NCBI GenBank assembly: GCA_944990035.1
Contig: CALYLX010000040.1
Coordinates: 372,001 to 436,000 of the forward strand
Reading direction: 5' to 3'
DNA length: 64,000 nt
Origin: Clitopilus passeckerianus
Taxonomy: Eukaryota > Basidiomycota > Agaricomycetes > Agaricales > Entolomataceae
Below the pieces are notes generated by a model, which was not told where the DNA came from, ran no database searches, and saw nothing but the letters and a program-made list of their open reading frames with translations. Both the position numbers and the translations under genes were made by a program. Shown in pieces: positions 24,655 through 35,361 of this stretch (position 1 is its first letter; the number at the start of each line of letters is the position of its first letter).

Positions 24655-24785
24655 ATACTTACCTTGATGGCATAAGCCCCTTCACGTACCTGGGTTTGTG
24701 GGTTGTGGAAGCTCCCCATAGCACGGCGACCCTGTCCACACAGGGAGAGGCTGCAATTTGTATGGGCTTCGGCTCATGCACCGTC
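24655..24785 (+). ncRNA. candidate U1 spliceosomal snRNA
   Basis: The predicted RNA starts ATACTTACCT, the invariant U1 5' end that pairs with 5' splice sites. A first hairpin (AAGCCC with GGGTTT) has a loop containing TCACG, as in the U1-70K binding loop. A region at 24717-24724 reads CATAGCAC, close to the U1A target ATTGCAC. A 6-bp hairpin CCCTGT/ACAGGG occupies 24730-24745. An Sm site AATTTGT (24755-24761) is followed by a final hairpin ATGGGC-TTCG-GCTCAT (24762-24777). The order of hairpins, Sm site and terminal hairpin matches U1, and the length of about 130 nt is plausible. The 3' end is approximate. No protein frame overlaps it. Its role is recognition of 5' splice sites, which suits the intron-rich genes here. 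Confidence 0.78.
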
Positions 24786-24800
24786 TAAATATTTTCCTGT

Positions 24801-24828
24801 CCCGCTTTGGCCACTCTGGCTGGGCGGG
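24801..24828 (+). other. strong hairpin downstream of the U1 candidate, followed by a T run
   Basis: CCCGC pairs with GCGGG and an inner GGCCA with TGGCT, followed by TTTTT at 24836. It could be a 3' processing signal for the snRNA precursor. This is inference from position and structure only. Confidence 0.35.
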
Positions 24829-24854
24829 CACTCTCTTTTTGATCTTTGATTGCT

Positions 24855-24870
24855 CTAACCCTAACCCTAA
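24855..24870. repeat. short telomere-like repeat
   Basis: CTAACCCTAACCCTAA is two and a half units of the CCCTAA telomere repeat found in most filamentous fungi. It is too short to indicate a chromosome end. Confidence 0.5.
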
Positions 24871-26261
24871 TACAATAATAAACTATCTGATCGCATACCA
24901 AAAATGTAAATTCAATGTCACATAATTAATTGTAACTGTCAACGTCATGTCATCCAGAAACGGTATGGCTCTGTGATCGCCGTCATACCACAGGCACAGG
25001 GTAACTGCCAATAATATATCGGAGATCGTCTCGACTTTCTGTTTTCTGCTCGGGTAGGCTGCGCCACGACCTAATAAAGAAATAGCTCCTAGTTGCGCCT
25101 AACGTGGGCCGAGCCAATCGCACATAAAGTGGTGGAATTTAGTTAATCAGCGAGCCATGTTTTCGGGGTGCGATGTTTAGTCCAACGAAATGGTTCGGTT
25201 TTTATTCAGAAACGACGAGGATTGTTTCTGGAGGGGACTGGGAGCTTGGAACACGAGGATTTACCATTCCTCGAAGCAATGAATTTAGCGTTATAGGCTT
25301 TCCGGCAACTTCCAGAGAGGTATGATCCATATTCTGTCATACTTCATTTCGAGAGGAAATACCATACCAGGTCGAGTGCCCGCTCCCCATTGGCCAACGA
25401 AGCGAGTGATAACCATCTCACACCGCCGTCCCGCCAATGACAGTCCTCGCGCTTACACACTCAAGACTACCTCATTTGGTCAAGTTTAATGTCATTTAGA
25501 ATCCACCAATCAGGTCGAGTTCCTTGTCAGGCCGTATTGTATGGAACAGGGATGCAACGTTCCGTCACCATCCCCCGCTGTGCTCGAATACATCCACGTG
25601 CACTAGGGTTTGTAGGGAACCACAGGAACCCGTGAATTATAGGCTTGCGATCGCGGCCAGGTATCGAGAACTGCTCGATATGGCTAATCCCACTATTGGT
25701 CAGTCTCCCATGGCGGAGGTCTGGATTGCCTTCCTCCATCTGCATGTGTTGCTCCATACCCGCTCTGCATACCATGTTTTCCAGAAACTCGAAGACGGCG
25801 ACAACAACTGGACCTCGTTGGAGGTGAATGACAGTCGCCGTTCTCTAGGATGTCATCTCTCTCCGCCCGCCTGAGTAGCCTGTCCTTCCACTGATGCCTA
25901 GGGGGGTTTCCTAGAAACTCGAACCTGTGTTTACTGCCGTAGCCTGGAGGGATCTTGGAACGTCGAAGGCCCGAGCGGCAGGTCGTTTGTCACTGCCTAC
26001 GACAACGGCCCGCCTTTTTATCCGTTCTACTCAGTACTCGGTGAATCTCCGGCAACATCGAACACAGTTTCGACGACATCAAGACGACAAACCGACACCT
26101 CGCGCAGGTCTTGTTCACTCTGGCTGGCTTGTGTCTGAATGTATCACCGATATTTCTGCTGAATATTGGCCACGTGGCTAATGGCTTGTGCTACGGGTGT
26201 AAAGGATTGAGCATAAAAAGATGCGATGGACAGTCGACATTTCGTCAAGGATCGTCTCAAG
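24871..26261. other. intergenic, CE16 promoter at the end
   Basis: About 1.4 kb with no supported gene. A 116-codon frame (25524-25874) has no domain or start context. The sequence CATAAAAAG near 26211, about 50 bp before the esterase ATG, is a plausible TATA element. Confidence 0.5.
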
Positions 26262-27841
26262 ATGTTCTCTTTGATTCCTGTCGCTGCTCTTGCTGCTCTC
26301 GTCCCCGCTGTCCTAGCTCAGTCCCCGGTCTGGGGTCAATGTAAGTCCTCTACAAGGACTTCAAGCCGAGAATCCGTGCTCAAATGTACCAGGCGGTGGT
26401 ATTGGATGGACAGGATCGACAACTTGCGTTGCTGGGTAAGCCCTCCGGTTCACATCCGTTCTTTTCTACGTCAAAGTTCTGACATTTCATCGACCAGATC
26501 GGCCTGCGTCAAGCAAAATGATTGTGAGATCCTTCCAAGCTAATGTCCGAGGCCTCCATATTCTAAACCGATTACCGTTCCAGACTACTACCAGTGTCTT
26601 CCGGGTGCAAGCACGACCACGACCACAACCACCAGCAAGACTACTACAACCACCACGACCTCTGGTGGAACTGGGCCCACAGGAGGTGCTAAGCCGAACT
26701 ACTGGTTCAGCTTGTAAGTTTTTCCAATATGTTAATCCAAGTACTCCAAGAATAACGTTAATCCCCAGTGGCGACTCCTACACCCAAACCGGCTTTGACC
26801 CCACCCTAACCCTCCCCGCTGTCGGAAACCCTCTTGGCAATCCTACCTATCCAGGCTATACCGCTACTGGAGGCGAGAACTGGGTCGACTACGTCACGAC
26901 CCAGTACAATAAGTCTCTTGTCTTCACCTACAACTATGCTTATGGTGGGGCCACTATCGATGCGAACCTTGTCGCGCCCTACACTCCGACTGTGAAGTCC
27001 CTGACAGACCAGGTGAATCAATTCTTGACCGGTGCTGGGACTAAGCCGACGTCTACGCCTTGGACGAGCGCGAATTCGTTGTTTTCGATTTTCATTGGGA
27101 TCAATGATATTGGGAATACGTTCTATTTGAGTGGGGATAGGGATGCGTTTTCGGATACCCTGCTGAATGCGGAGTTTGCGCTCGTGCAGAAACTTGTAAG
27201 TTTTCTTCATGGTCAATCAGAAACAACCTACTGATACGGTCTGTTCTGCTCTATAGTAGTACGTTTATGAACCTGATCCTGGGTACCGAAAATCGCTAAC
27301 TAAGATGCTTCGACAGTAACGCGGGTGCTAGGAACTTCCTGTTCGTCAACGTTCCTCCCATCGACAGGTCTCCTCTGGTAAGAAAGTACTACCCTTCCGC
27401 GAAATGTTTACTCAACGTCCCTAGCAAATTGCCGGCGGTGCATCTGGACAAGCATTGGAGAAGAAGGTCATCACCACTTTCAATTCTAAGTTGGCTGCCA
27501 AGATCGCCTCTTTCAAGTCCGCTAACAGCGGTGTATGTTCTTACTTGTCGTATTATTCCATTTTGACCAAACATTGTTGTCGTTCAGGTCACGACCTACA
27601 CTTGGGACTCGAACGCTCAGTTCACCACCATCCTCAACGCGCCTACGAGCTATGGATTCCAGGATGCTACCTCCTACGGCACTGGAGCTCAGTACTTCTG
27701 GGGTAACAACTACCACCCGAGCAGTAAGTTGGCCAGTAAGACCTTTCAACAATTGATCTCACAGTGATTCATATAGGCTACGCACACAAGTTCTTCGGTC
27801 AGACCGTCGGCCAACAAGTCCTCGGAAGCACCATTTGGTAG
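26262..27841 (+). CDS. secreted CBM1-SGNH esterase, carbohydrate esterase family 16-like
   Basis: Ten exons: 26262-26340, 26393-26435, 26498-26523, 26584-26713, 26769-27195, 27257-27258, 27317-27377, 27425-27532, 27588-27723, 27777-27841. They encode 358 residues. A signal peptide starts MFSLIPVAALAALVPAVLA. A family-1 cellulose-binding module follows (WGQCGGIGWTGSTTC ... YYYQCLPG) with the usual four cysteines, then a Thr-rich linker. The catalytic domain opens with FGDSYTQTGF (nucleophile Ser), has a GGENWVDY block, GINDIGN (Asn of block III) and NNYHPSSYAHKFFG holding the C-terminal histidine. CE16 enzymes remove acetyl groups from hemicellulose oligomers outside the cell. The in-frame upstream ATG at 26226 would spoil the signal peptide. 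One predicted exon is only 2 nt (27257-27258). The role fits plant cell-wall decay. Confidence 0.88.
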
Positions 27842-30489
27842 TCGGCAGGTGTACGCCGCCAGAATAATATTTATTGTGTTATTTGTACGCAACACGCAAC
27901 GTTCCATGATGTCCGACATAATCCGATGAGCGTCGAAACCATCGTCGTCACTGTAATTGAGACCATTGCGTCAATCACGATCATGAACATCCCGCCGATC
28001 CTCCCGATCGTCTGCGGCATCCCGCTCGTCGTCCCAGCCCGAGATATACAGATGCTCAAGATTATCACGGCTCTTTCCGCTCACATTGAAGCTTGGAGGA
28101 AGATTCGGGAGATCCCCGGTTTGGGCGAGGCTAGTGATGCCACGTTGCTTGTCGGCCGAGCCCGCTCTAGCCTGCAAGATACCACTCGTCGGCGCTTGCC
28201 GCAGCTTCGAGGAACTTGAGATAGCACGGGACGTAGCGTCGGCATTTACGTCGGTGCGGCTACTTAGTCTTGTTCTCGAGGAAAAGGGGGAGCTTTGCGC
28301 CACTGGGGGTCCCATATTTCTCTGAACGACGGACGAACGAAAGCCTCTGCTCGTATTTTGATGGGGAGCGACCTATCAAGCACGTTATCTCTCTTTAATC
28401 AGCTGGCATTTCAGGCCTTGAGATAACTGGTTTTAATTGCATTACGCTAAGTTCTCGCTAGGAATACTCGGGGGTTAGGTTTCGAGGTTTTGCGCGAGCA
28501 TACCTTCGTAGCCGCGCCCCACGGCTGCTTCCAAGGTCGCAAACATTACAGATGCCGAACAATCATCTAGCGCTGTCATTATTCGAGTTCGCAGCACACT
28601 GGCTCCACATGAAGCCAGGATGAAGCTGACGAAGTCCGCTCAGAACCGGAAGATATTTCAGCTGGCCCTGAAGGGTGCTCAAGTGTCCTAAACTCTTTCT
28701 GGGGCCGTCCTTTTCATTCAACTATCATCATCTGACAGGGTCTGGGAAGTCGGTAGTTATTAGGTCGGGCCGTCTATGTTGACCTCGGATTTTGACAAAC
28801 TTTTGTCCTCGGATTTCTTTTACTCTCAATTACCGCCTTTCAATATTCCAGAAAGAAAACTCGCATGGTTGTGCTTGTCAGTAGTTGTGTCAACGTTTTT
28901 GTGCGGTTACGATGGGTAGTCCTGAGAAAAGGGTCCTTTGATGTCCAACATAGAAGCTTCTCCAGTTTCTCCTGCCAACTATGCAGGGCGGACCAGTGCC
29001 TCCCGCGATAGTAATCTGCGCTCCCTTGTCGTAATGCCAGCATCAAATGCGACCAACGGCTTCCCAATTCCACACCGTACTTTCACCATCCAATAGAACA
29101 AAAGGACGCTCATCACAACCCTAAGGTACTGGGAGTGTGTCAGAGCAATAGTTCCTCTCTTCGTTGCGTTGCGAAATTCGGGTTCCCCTGGATATATTAA
29201 TTGAGTGACCGCTAAGAGCGACGATATCATCTCTTGATCATCTCAGGCGACTAGATGGACATCATGGTTCGCGGAGAGGTCTCTCGGCAGCCGAGGCTTG
29301 TTATTTTCTTTCGCTTCGTAGGCGACGCTACCGCCTGTGACGCGTGTGAGAGCGTGCAGTAGACAGAACACCTCCCCAGTGGCCAACATCAGATACACAA
29401 AGACCCACTGGCCTCGATAACAGGGTGTGTAGCGGTTGAACAGATTACCTTGCCGACGTTCTTCCATTTCAAATTCTAGAAATCGACAGGCTTCTGCTGT
29501 CTTGAAATTAGCGACTAGATCTCAACCTGGTTCTACTTTATCATAAAGCGATCTTGATGGACGTCCTTTGTGCTACTTTTGGGCCATCTTTCCATGTGAA
29601 GCATCTGCCATCAATTATGCCGCCTAAGTGTGTTGACAAACAACTACGCCACAAATGGAGTTTGCCCCATTCTGCCTGTCCCCAAGCATATGAGGAAATG
29701 ACAGAACCATTGGAATTCCTCGGATAGGCGAAATGCGTCGAGAAATACATATCCCAGGGTCTCCGCCTCTGACGCAGAATGCCCGATTGCAAATATTTTG
29801 CCTTGGGACGTCAAGGAGCAACACCATAACGTTCACGATCACCGTGACGAATTCTCTGGAGGAGCAACACAAGTGCCTGGAGTCTCCCTCTTGTTGAGTA
29901 GCCGTAGAAATTTCACTGAAAATGGCCCTACACCCATATGTTCGAGTTTGTATCTCCAAGGGTTTTTACTCCACCCGACTCAGATGATACCCTCGATTTG
30001 TGAATCTCTCCCGATAACCGTATAACGTCGGTTGTTGGTGAAATATCTATCTCCGCAAATATTCGAAGCCAAAAGTGCGATTGGGCAGGACTCGAAGGAC
30101 AGAAGAAGAGCGTCAGCTCGTGATCCCCGTGCGTTAACAACCGATGTTCATCATTGCGAGAAGTTGCCTATGTCTGGCTATGCGCAGAGTCAATTCCCGT
30201 CGGCCGAGCATCCTGAGTTTCAGTCAATAGTGTGCAACATATTCTTCGCTTGTACGAGGACATTGTTCTGGAAGACATCTGGAACGGCGGAGTACACGCA
30301 GTTCGCAAATTTAGTCACTAGTGCAATCAATCAAGTCTGTAGCAACGCAGACACCCACAAGTTCCTTGGATCAGACTGCGTATGAGGCCCTAACAAGGCG
30401 CCGATAAATTTCACTTGCCAGGAGAGAAAATAACCAGGGAATGGTCTTAGGATCGTGTCACGATCACCGCCGGTGCTTGAGCCAATCCG
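27842..30489. other. 2.6 kb without an intact gene
   Basis: Short fragments on the minus strand look weakly protein-like, for example GHELTLFFCPSSPAQSHFW near 30,110 and WDMYFSTHFAYPRNSNG near 29,750, but they are not linked by a clean frame. They may belong to the decayed locus that follows. Nothing else was recognised. Confidence 0.4.
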
Positions 30490-32230
30490 TAGTTCTCAGA
30501 GCAACTTGTTTGATTGGATTAAGGCGATGTCGGATCCCGGCAGTGCACAACCAATAAGCTTCCAGGTCATATGGACACCGGTAACAGGTCCATAAGAGAG
30601 CAATATTTCCTCATTGGCCATGAGGCACGACGCGGGACGCAGACACTCTTTGTTTTCGACCAATAATATCGTCACGGGGCTGCTCGTTGCGTCGATTGCG
30701 TGAGGAGTGCGAAATACGAAAGCCTGAATTATTTCGGTCTTGGGGTAGATTTGAACAGGGGGCATCGTATCAGAGGTAGTAAGACACATATGACGCAAAG
30801 AAGCGCCCTTGGGACCCAAATCTAGCTGAAAGGACGTTAAATTTTTATCTTAGGAGAAACTTGTGGTCAAGTTACCGATAATTTTGCAAGACGCCTTGAT
30901 CGGATGGAACTTCTGCAATCATCTCCAACTTTCTTTCTCCAGCGGGAACCATGTGGCTAGATATCGTAACATCACATTTTTCACTTGAAGGAGTGGATCG
31001 AAAGGGATTAGAGGGGAAGGTCCAGACCCAACCAAATCTATTGGAGAAGGAGAATCTTGACCGGCGTCTTTGTGGGGAATCACAGAGGCAACATCAGAGC
31101 AGGGTCCGAGAATGAGAACGGCCTGGGCTTTTTGTAAGGTTCTGTCTTGCCATGGGGCCTCCTGGACGTCGGGGGGCCTTCATTAATGTTGAGGTCGTTC
31201 ACACGAGAAAACAAAAGCCTTTACCACAGGTAAGGCTGGACATGCTGGTTACTATTCGGCGGATCCATGGCTAGCTGTTGATAATTTGATGGATTTAACA
31301 ACGAACACCTTGTCAAGGCAGTGATATGGTCCCAACGGCGGCGCATCCACATGTTCAGACAACCACCCACGACGCAGAGTGCCACAGACAATGATGTTGG
31401 TTATGACGGTATATCCACCGCAAGTATCTCCCTCATTGCACACAAGTTGGACAGGTTCTGAGAAACGATGTGGCGTTCCACCACGGTTACGGCAGCCGGT
31501 CCGACGAACAAAAACACCTGGACGAGATGGCACTGGATGCGCGACGCTGGTCCTGCCATGAGGCGGGACGGAGAAGGTCAAAAGAGCAAAATAAACCTGG
31601 CGGCGTTGGGGCATGGATGAGGTGACGGAGGCGCCAAAGGAGGCGTGGAAGGACATGGCCGGATTGTGTGTAACGCGGCTTCTGGCTTCTAATCTTGGTC
31701 GCCCCCACTGGGATCAAGTGGTTTCCATCGAACTATACTTGCTGTCCGTCGACGTCATGTACAGGAGGAAGAGAACACAGATGTAGCCTCTCCGCGCAGA
31801 CCGAGGGCGAACGGGGAGTCGCGGTAAGCTTTACTCGTCTTTCAGAATTCAATAGGTATCACAAGACCTTCGGGCGCCTCAGCTGGAGAGAAGTTCAGAC
31901 CTAGACTCTTCTTGATATCGAGTGGCTCAATACAAATGTTCGGCATGAGAGTATTTGAGGTCAAATGGAGCCTGAGGGCAGAACCGATTGAGGCTGACCG
32001 GCTCGATCTGGAGACGAGCATTTCAAGGTCTAGAGCGTTCAATTAGATCTGTAATGGTATATACTTCACAAGGATCCGGATAGCCATGGTCTCGGATTCT
32101 GGACTTGGTGGCGGCTCTTTGACTATTTTGCGACGCGGCAGGTGAGCGCTCAGCCTGATGCCAATTCGGCACCCATTCTGATTTGAAGATATTCGCGACG
32201 GCCATGAGTTTCTTGGGTCACAACGCATAC
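30490..32230 (-). pseudogene. decayed unidentified coding locus
   Basis: Several minus-strand segments read like protein but are broken. From 32,205: MAVANIFKSEWVPNW. From ~32,040: SASIGSALRLHLTSNTLMP to GLVIPIEF, then a stop, then KTSKAYRDSPFALGLRGEAT in the same frame. At 31,656-31,252 there is a 134-codon frame. At ~31,170-30,930: QKAQAVLILGPCSDVASVIP ... LRYLATWFPLEKESWR, which then shifts frame (MIAEVPSDQGVLQNY). At 30,819-30,496: GPKGASLRHMCLTTSD to CALPGSDIALIQ. I do not recognise the family. The in-frame stop near 31,842 and the frameshift near 30,940 argue for a pseudogene, although unrecognised introns could explain part of it. Confidence 0.35.
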
Positions 32231-32505
32231 CAGGCGCTATAGGTCATAAGTAGGGGATACATTTGGGAGAAGTGATGAAGGTCCCCCTCTGAACGAACAT
32301 GGGAGTTCAGAAGGGAGGGGGAAACTGTTTATCTTTGTTTACGCTAATTGCCTAAACAATGCAATCCAAACTCAGCCGACCTGGCCCCTTAGGTCGGTGT
32401 CATCCGAAAACTTTCGGAATAGCAGCACAAGGTCTCTGCCAGCATTCACCAAAATTAGCCTTTCTAGAGGCTTGTGGTCCATAGAAACCTAGAAGGAAGG
32501 ACACC

Positions 32506-34371
32506 ATGTTCGCCGCTATCACGCGCACTGCAGCAACTCGTCGCGTGTTCGCCCAAACAACTGGACATTCACTACGATGTATGGCCTCGAATGCAGGCAA
32601 AGCTCCTGGCGAAGCATCCTCTAGTTCAAAGGATTCTTCAACGCAGCGAAGCTCACCAGCTCCTGGGCAGGATGCTACGCCTGCGCCGAAGCCTCCCCAT
32701 CCACTTCCGGACCCACCAAAACCTGCCTCTGCGTCATCAGAAACACCTTTGTCTTCCACCGTGCCGAGTCTGGATTTCGACCCGTCATCTGCTGCTGAGG
32801 GGCAGGAAGGTGCTGCAGGGGAGGCAGGCCGAACGGGAGCCCGGTCATCGAAGGGCTCACTTAGTTCAGCAGAGATGAGGCGGAGGAACATGGGACGGGT
32901 CATGATGGCACTCGTAGGTGTCGGTGCAGGTGTTTATGCATGGCAGCTGGGCAATGACTGGGAAGACGGCGAACTGAAGGCGAAGAAGCTGGTTAGTGCG
33001 CTCCTTCTATTCTAATGTGTATAATTTGACCCACGTGTATATCTGCAGACTCTCGAGACGGCACCCAACACCCGCTGGGGCAGGACTAAGGAGAGGTTTA
33101 CAGACATTTTCGACGTGAGTTCGTGCGCTTGCAACTAATTCGTCATTCGTCTGACTATTGACTTCTATCACAGTACTTCAACAAGCCAGCATGGCCTGAA
33201 CTTCTCCCACCGCCATACCCCGCTCCTCATCAAAAGCCCTACACCCTTCTAATCTCGTTGGATGATCTCCTGATCACTTCCACCTGGGACGTGAGTACAC
33301 TATTTACATTCTGTTGCTACGCTTCTCGTCTGACAAACGGCCCTGTTTTAAAAGCGCCAGCACGGCTGGAGAACAGCTAAACGCCCCGGAGTGGACTACT
33401 TCCTCGCGTATATCTCCCAATTCTACGAGGTCGTGATTTTCACATCCCAGCACTACTACGTGAGCAATCTGAGTTTTCAGTCATATACCCCTGGCTAATT
33501 TTCGCATGACAGACGGCAATGCCCATCCTAGAAAAACTCGACCGATATAATTTCTACATCACCCATCGTCTGTTCCGGGAATCCACCAGGTCAATAGATG
33601 GCAAAATAGTGAAGGTATTATTTCCCGTTACTGTTGGTCTCCCAAGTACCCGGCTCATAGTACCCTAGGACTTGTCTTACCTGAACCGCGACTTGACCAA
33701 GGTTGTGGCTTTGGATACCGATCCAGAGAAATACGCCTTGCAGCCTGAAAACTCTATCACCATCCCCAAGTGGAATGGTGATCCACGAGATACCGGCTTG
33801 GTTGCCATGATTCCTTTCCTCGAATGTCAGTAAACTTCCACATCTCCTTCGTTCCTCCGCATACTCACGCATTATCTCTCTCGTAGCCATTGCAATCTAC
33901 AAGCCCCAAGACGTCCGCCCCATCCTCAATGCCTACCACGGCAAGAACATCCCCATCGAATACGCCAAAAAAGAGGCCGAGGCCAAAGCCAAACACGTCG
34001 AGGAATGGAAGAACAAGAAATCCCTCTCCACCTCCGGCTTCGGCTCTTTCCTCGGATTCCAGCAAAACCCAGCCGCGCGCACTGACTCTGGCATTCCTTC
34101 CACGTATTTGGAGCAGAAGCGGAGGGAGGCGCAGATGCAGTATCAGGAGGAGCAGAAGTATATTACGGAGCATAAGGAGGAGTTGGAGAGGTTGTTGAAG
34201 CAGGAGCAGGAGATGATGGCAGGGGATGTGCCCAATTCGTTGTGGGAGGCGTTTGACCAGTTTAGAGGGGTGCCGCCGCAGAAGAAGCAGGGGGAGTTGG
34301 ATGCGGCGCAAGCTGATCCAGCCGCTGCAGCCGCTGTTGCTCCAGCTCAGCCTGCTGCCACGAAGGCTTAG
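32506..34371 (+). CDS. TIM50: mitochondrial inner membrane translocase subunit Tim50
   Basis: Seven exons: 32506-32991, 33049-33114, 33174-33290, 33355-33459, 33513-33614, 33669-33825, 33887-34371. They encode 505 residues. The N-terminus ([17 protein letters not shown]) is a typical mitochondrial presequence, followed by a Pro/Ser-rich stretch. One transmembrane helix lies at about 131-148 ([18 protein letters not shown]). The intermembrane-space domain is the FCP1/NIF-like fold of Tim50: [76 protein letters not shown]. The phosphatase DxDx(T/V) motif reads SLDDL, so the first aspartate is missing, as expected for a presequence receptor without phosphatase activity. A charged coiled-coil and an Ala/Gln-rich tail end the protein. 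It is the receptor subunit of the TIM23 complex. Confidence 0.95.
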
Positions 34372-35361
34372 GAGGTGATTGTTCTTGGGAGAGTCAGTGA
34401 GGAGGCCGAGTAACATGCTTGGTTAGATGGATGCTCGCGTTTTCATGAGGAGGTTGCCCCTTGTTAATATTTGATTGAGATTATATACTTAACAACTAAT
34501 ATATGCATCTTTTGATCCTAAACCTTCTGCTTCGACAATGAGAAAAGGATGAATGCCCTGCTGGCTGCAAATTTATAGCGCGCTTCGCATGCCCGCCCGA
34601 CTCAATCTTCGTCCTTGATGGTCCTCGTCCACTGCCTCCTGCTCTCCGCCCCTTCAAGCTTCCATCCGGACGCACTCACAGTGAATTCCGCTATTCTTTG
34701 ACGTCATAAAATGTGGTTCTCACCTTTAACCGTTCTGTTATCCTGGGTCAACTGAACCACCAATTGTCAGCCACCTTGTAGTCCCAAACCAAACTTCGAA
34801 CTGCAAGAATGGCCACCCTGTAGATCCCATGTACGTCAGGGTATCGTTCAGAGGCGCGATACCTGGGCACGAACTTGCGGGAGTTCGCGCAGAAACTAGC
34901 CTTAAATACTTACAACGCTCGTTTCCGAGCGTTTAAAAAACACCCTCGAGGTGTACTTGGACGCGTCGCTACTATTAGCTCGCTGTTCGGAGGATGGGCC
35001 CGCCGATGGAATGAGAAGAGAGAAGTCAATGGGTCTCCGCACTGTCACTGTTGCGGGACTTTGTCGACTAGGGAGACTTGCTGTGATTTCGAACGGATCG
35101 TTCCAATCAGGGAAAAGCTCAACCTCCAAAATAACTCCAAAAAAATAAAAATAAAAATAAAAACTTTTTTGGTAGTAGTAAGAGCGGTAATTATTACAAT
35201 GATTGAACATGTCTATGTACACTATGAGTTGAGTTGCATATTTGGTTTCGACTGGAGATATAAATTAAGAGGATGATGGAATGGGTGGGGTATTGTACAG
35301 TAAACATTTGTCCGTGGAAACGAAAGCAAAGTAAGGATTGAACTGGTAAGCTTGAATGCAT
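34372..35361. other. convergent intergenic region TIM50 / PLC
   Basis: 990 bp between two 3' ends. A 133-codon frame (34875-35276) lacks support. An A-rich tract with repeated AAAAAT lies near 35,140-35,170. No RNA gene was recognised. Confidence 0.5.

Noticed and set aside
26226..26261. Upstream in-frame ATG for the CE16 esterase
   Set aside because: It would put twelve polar residues in front of a good signal peptide; the ATG at 26262 is preferred.
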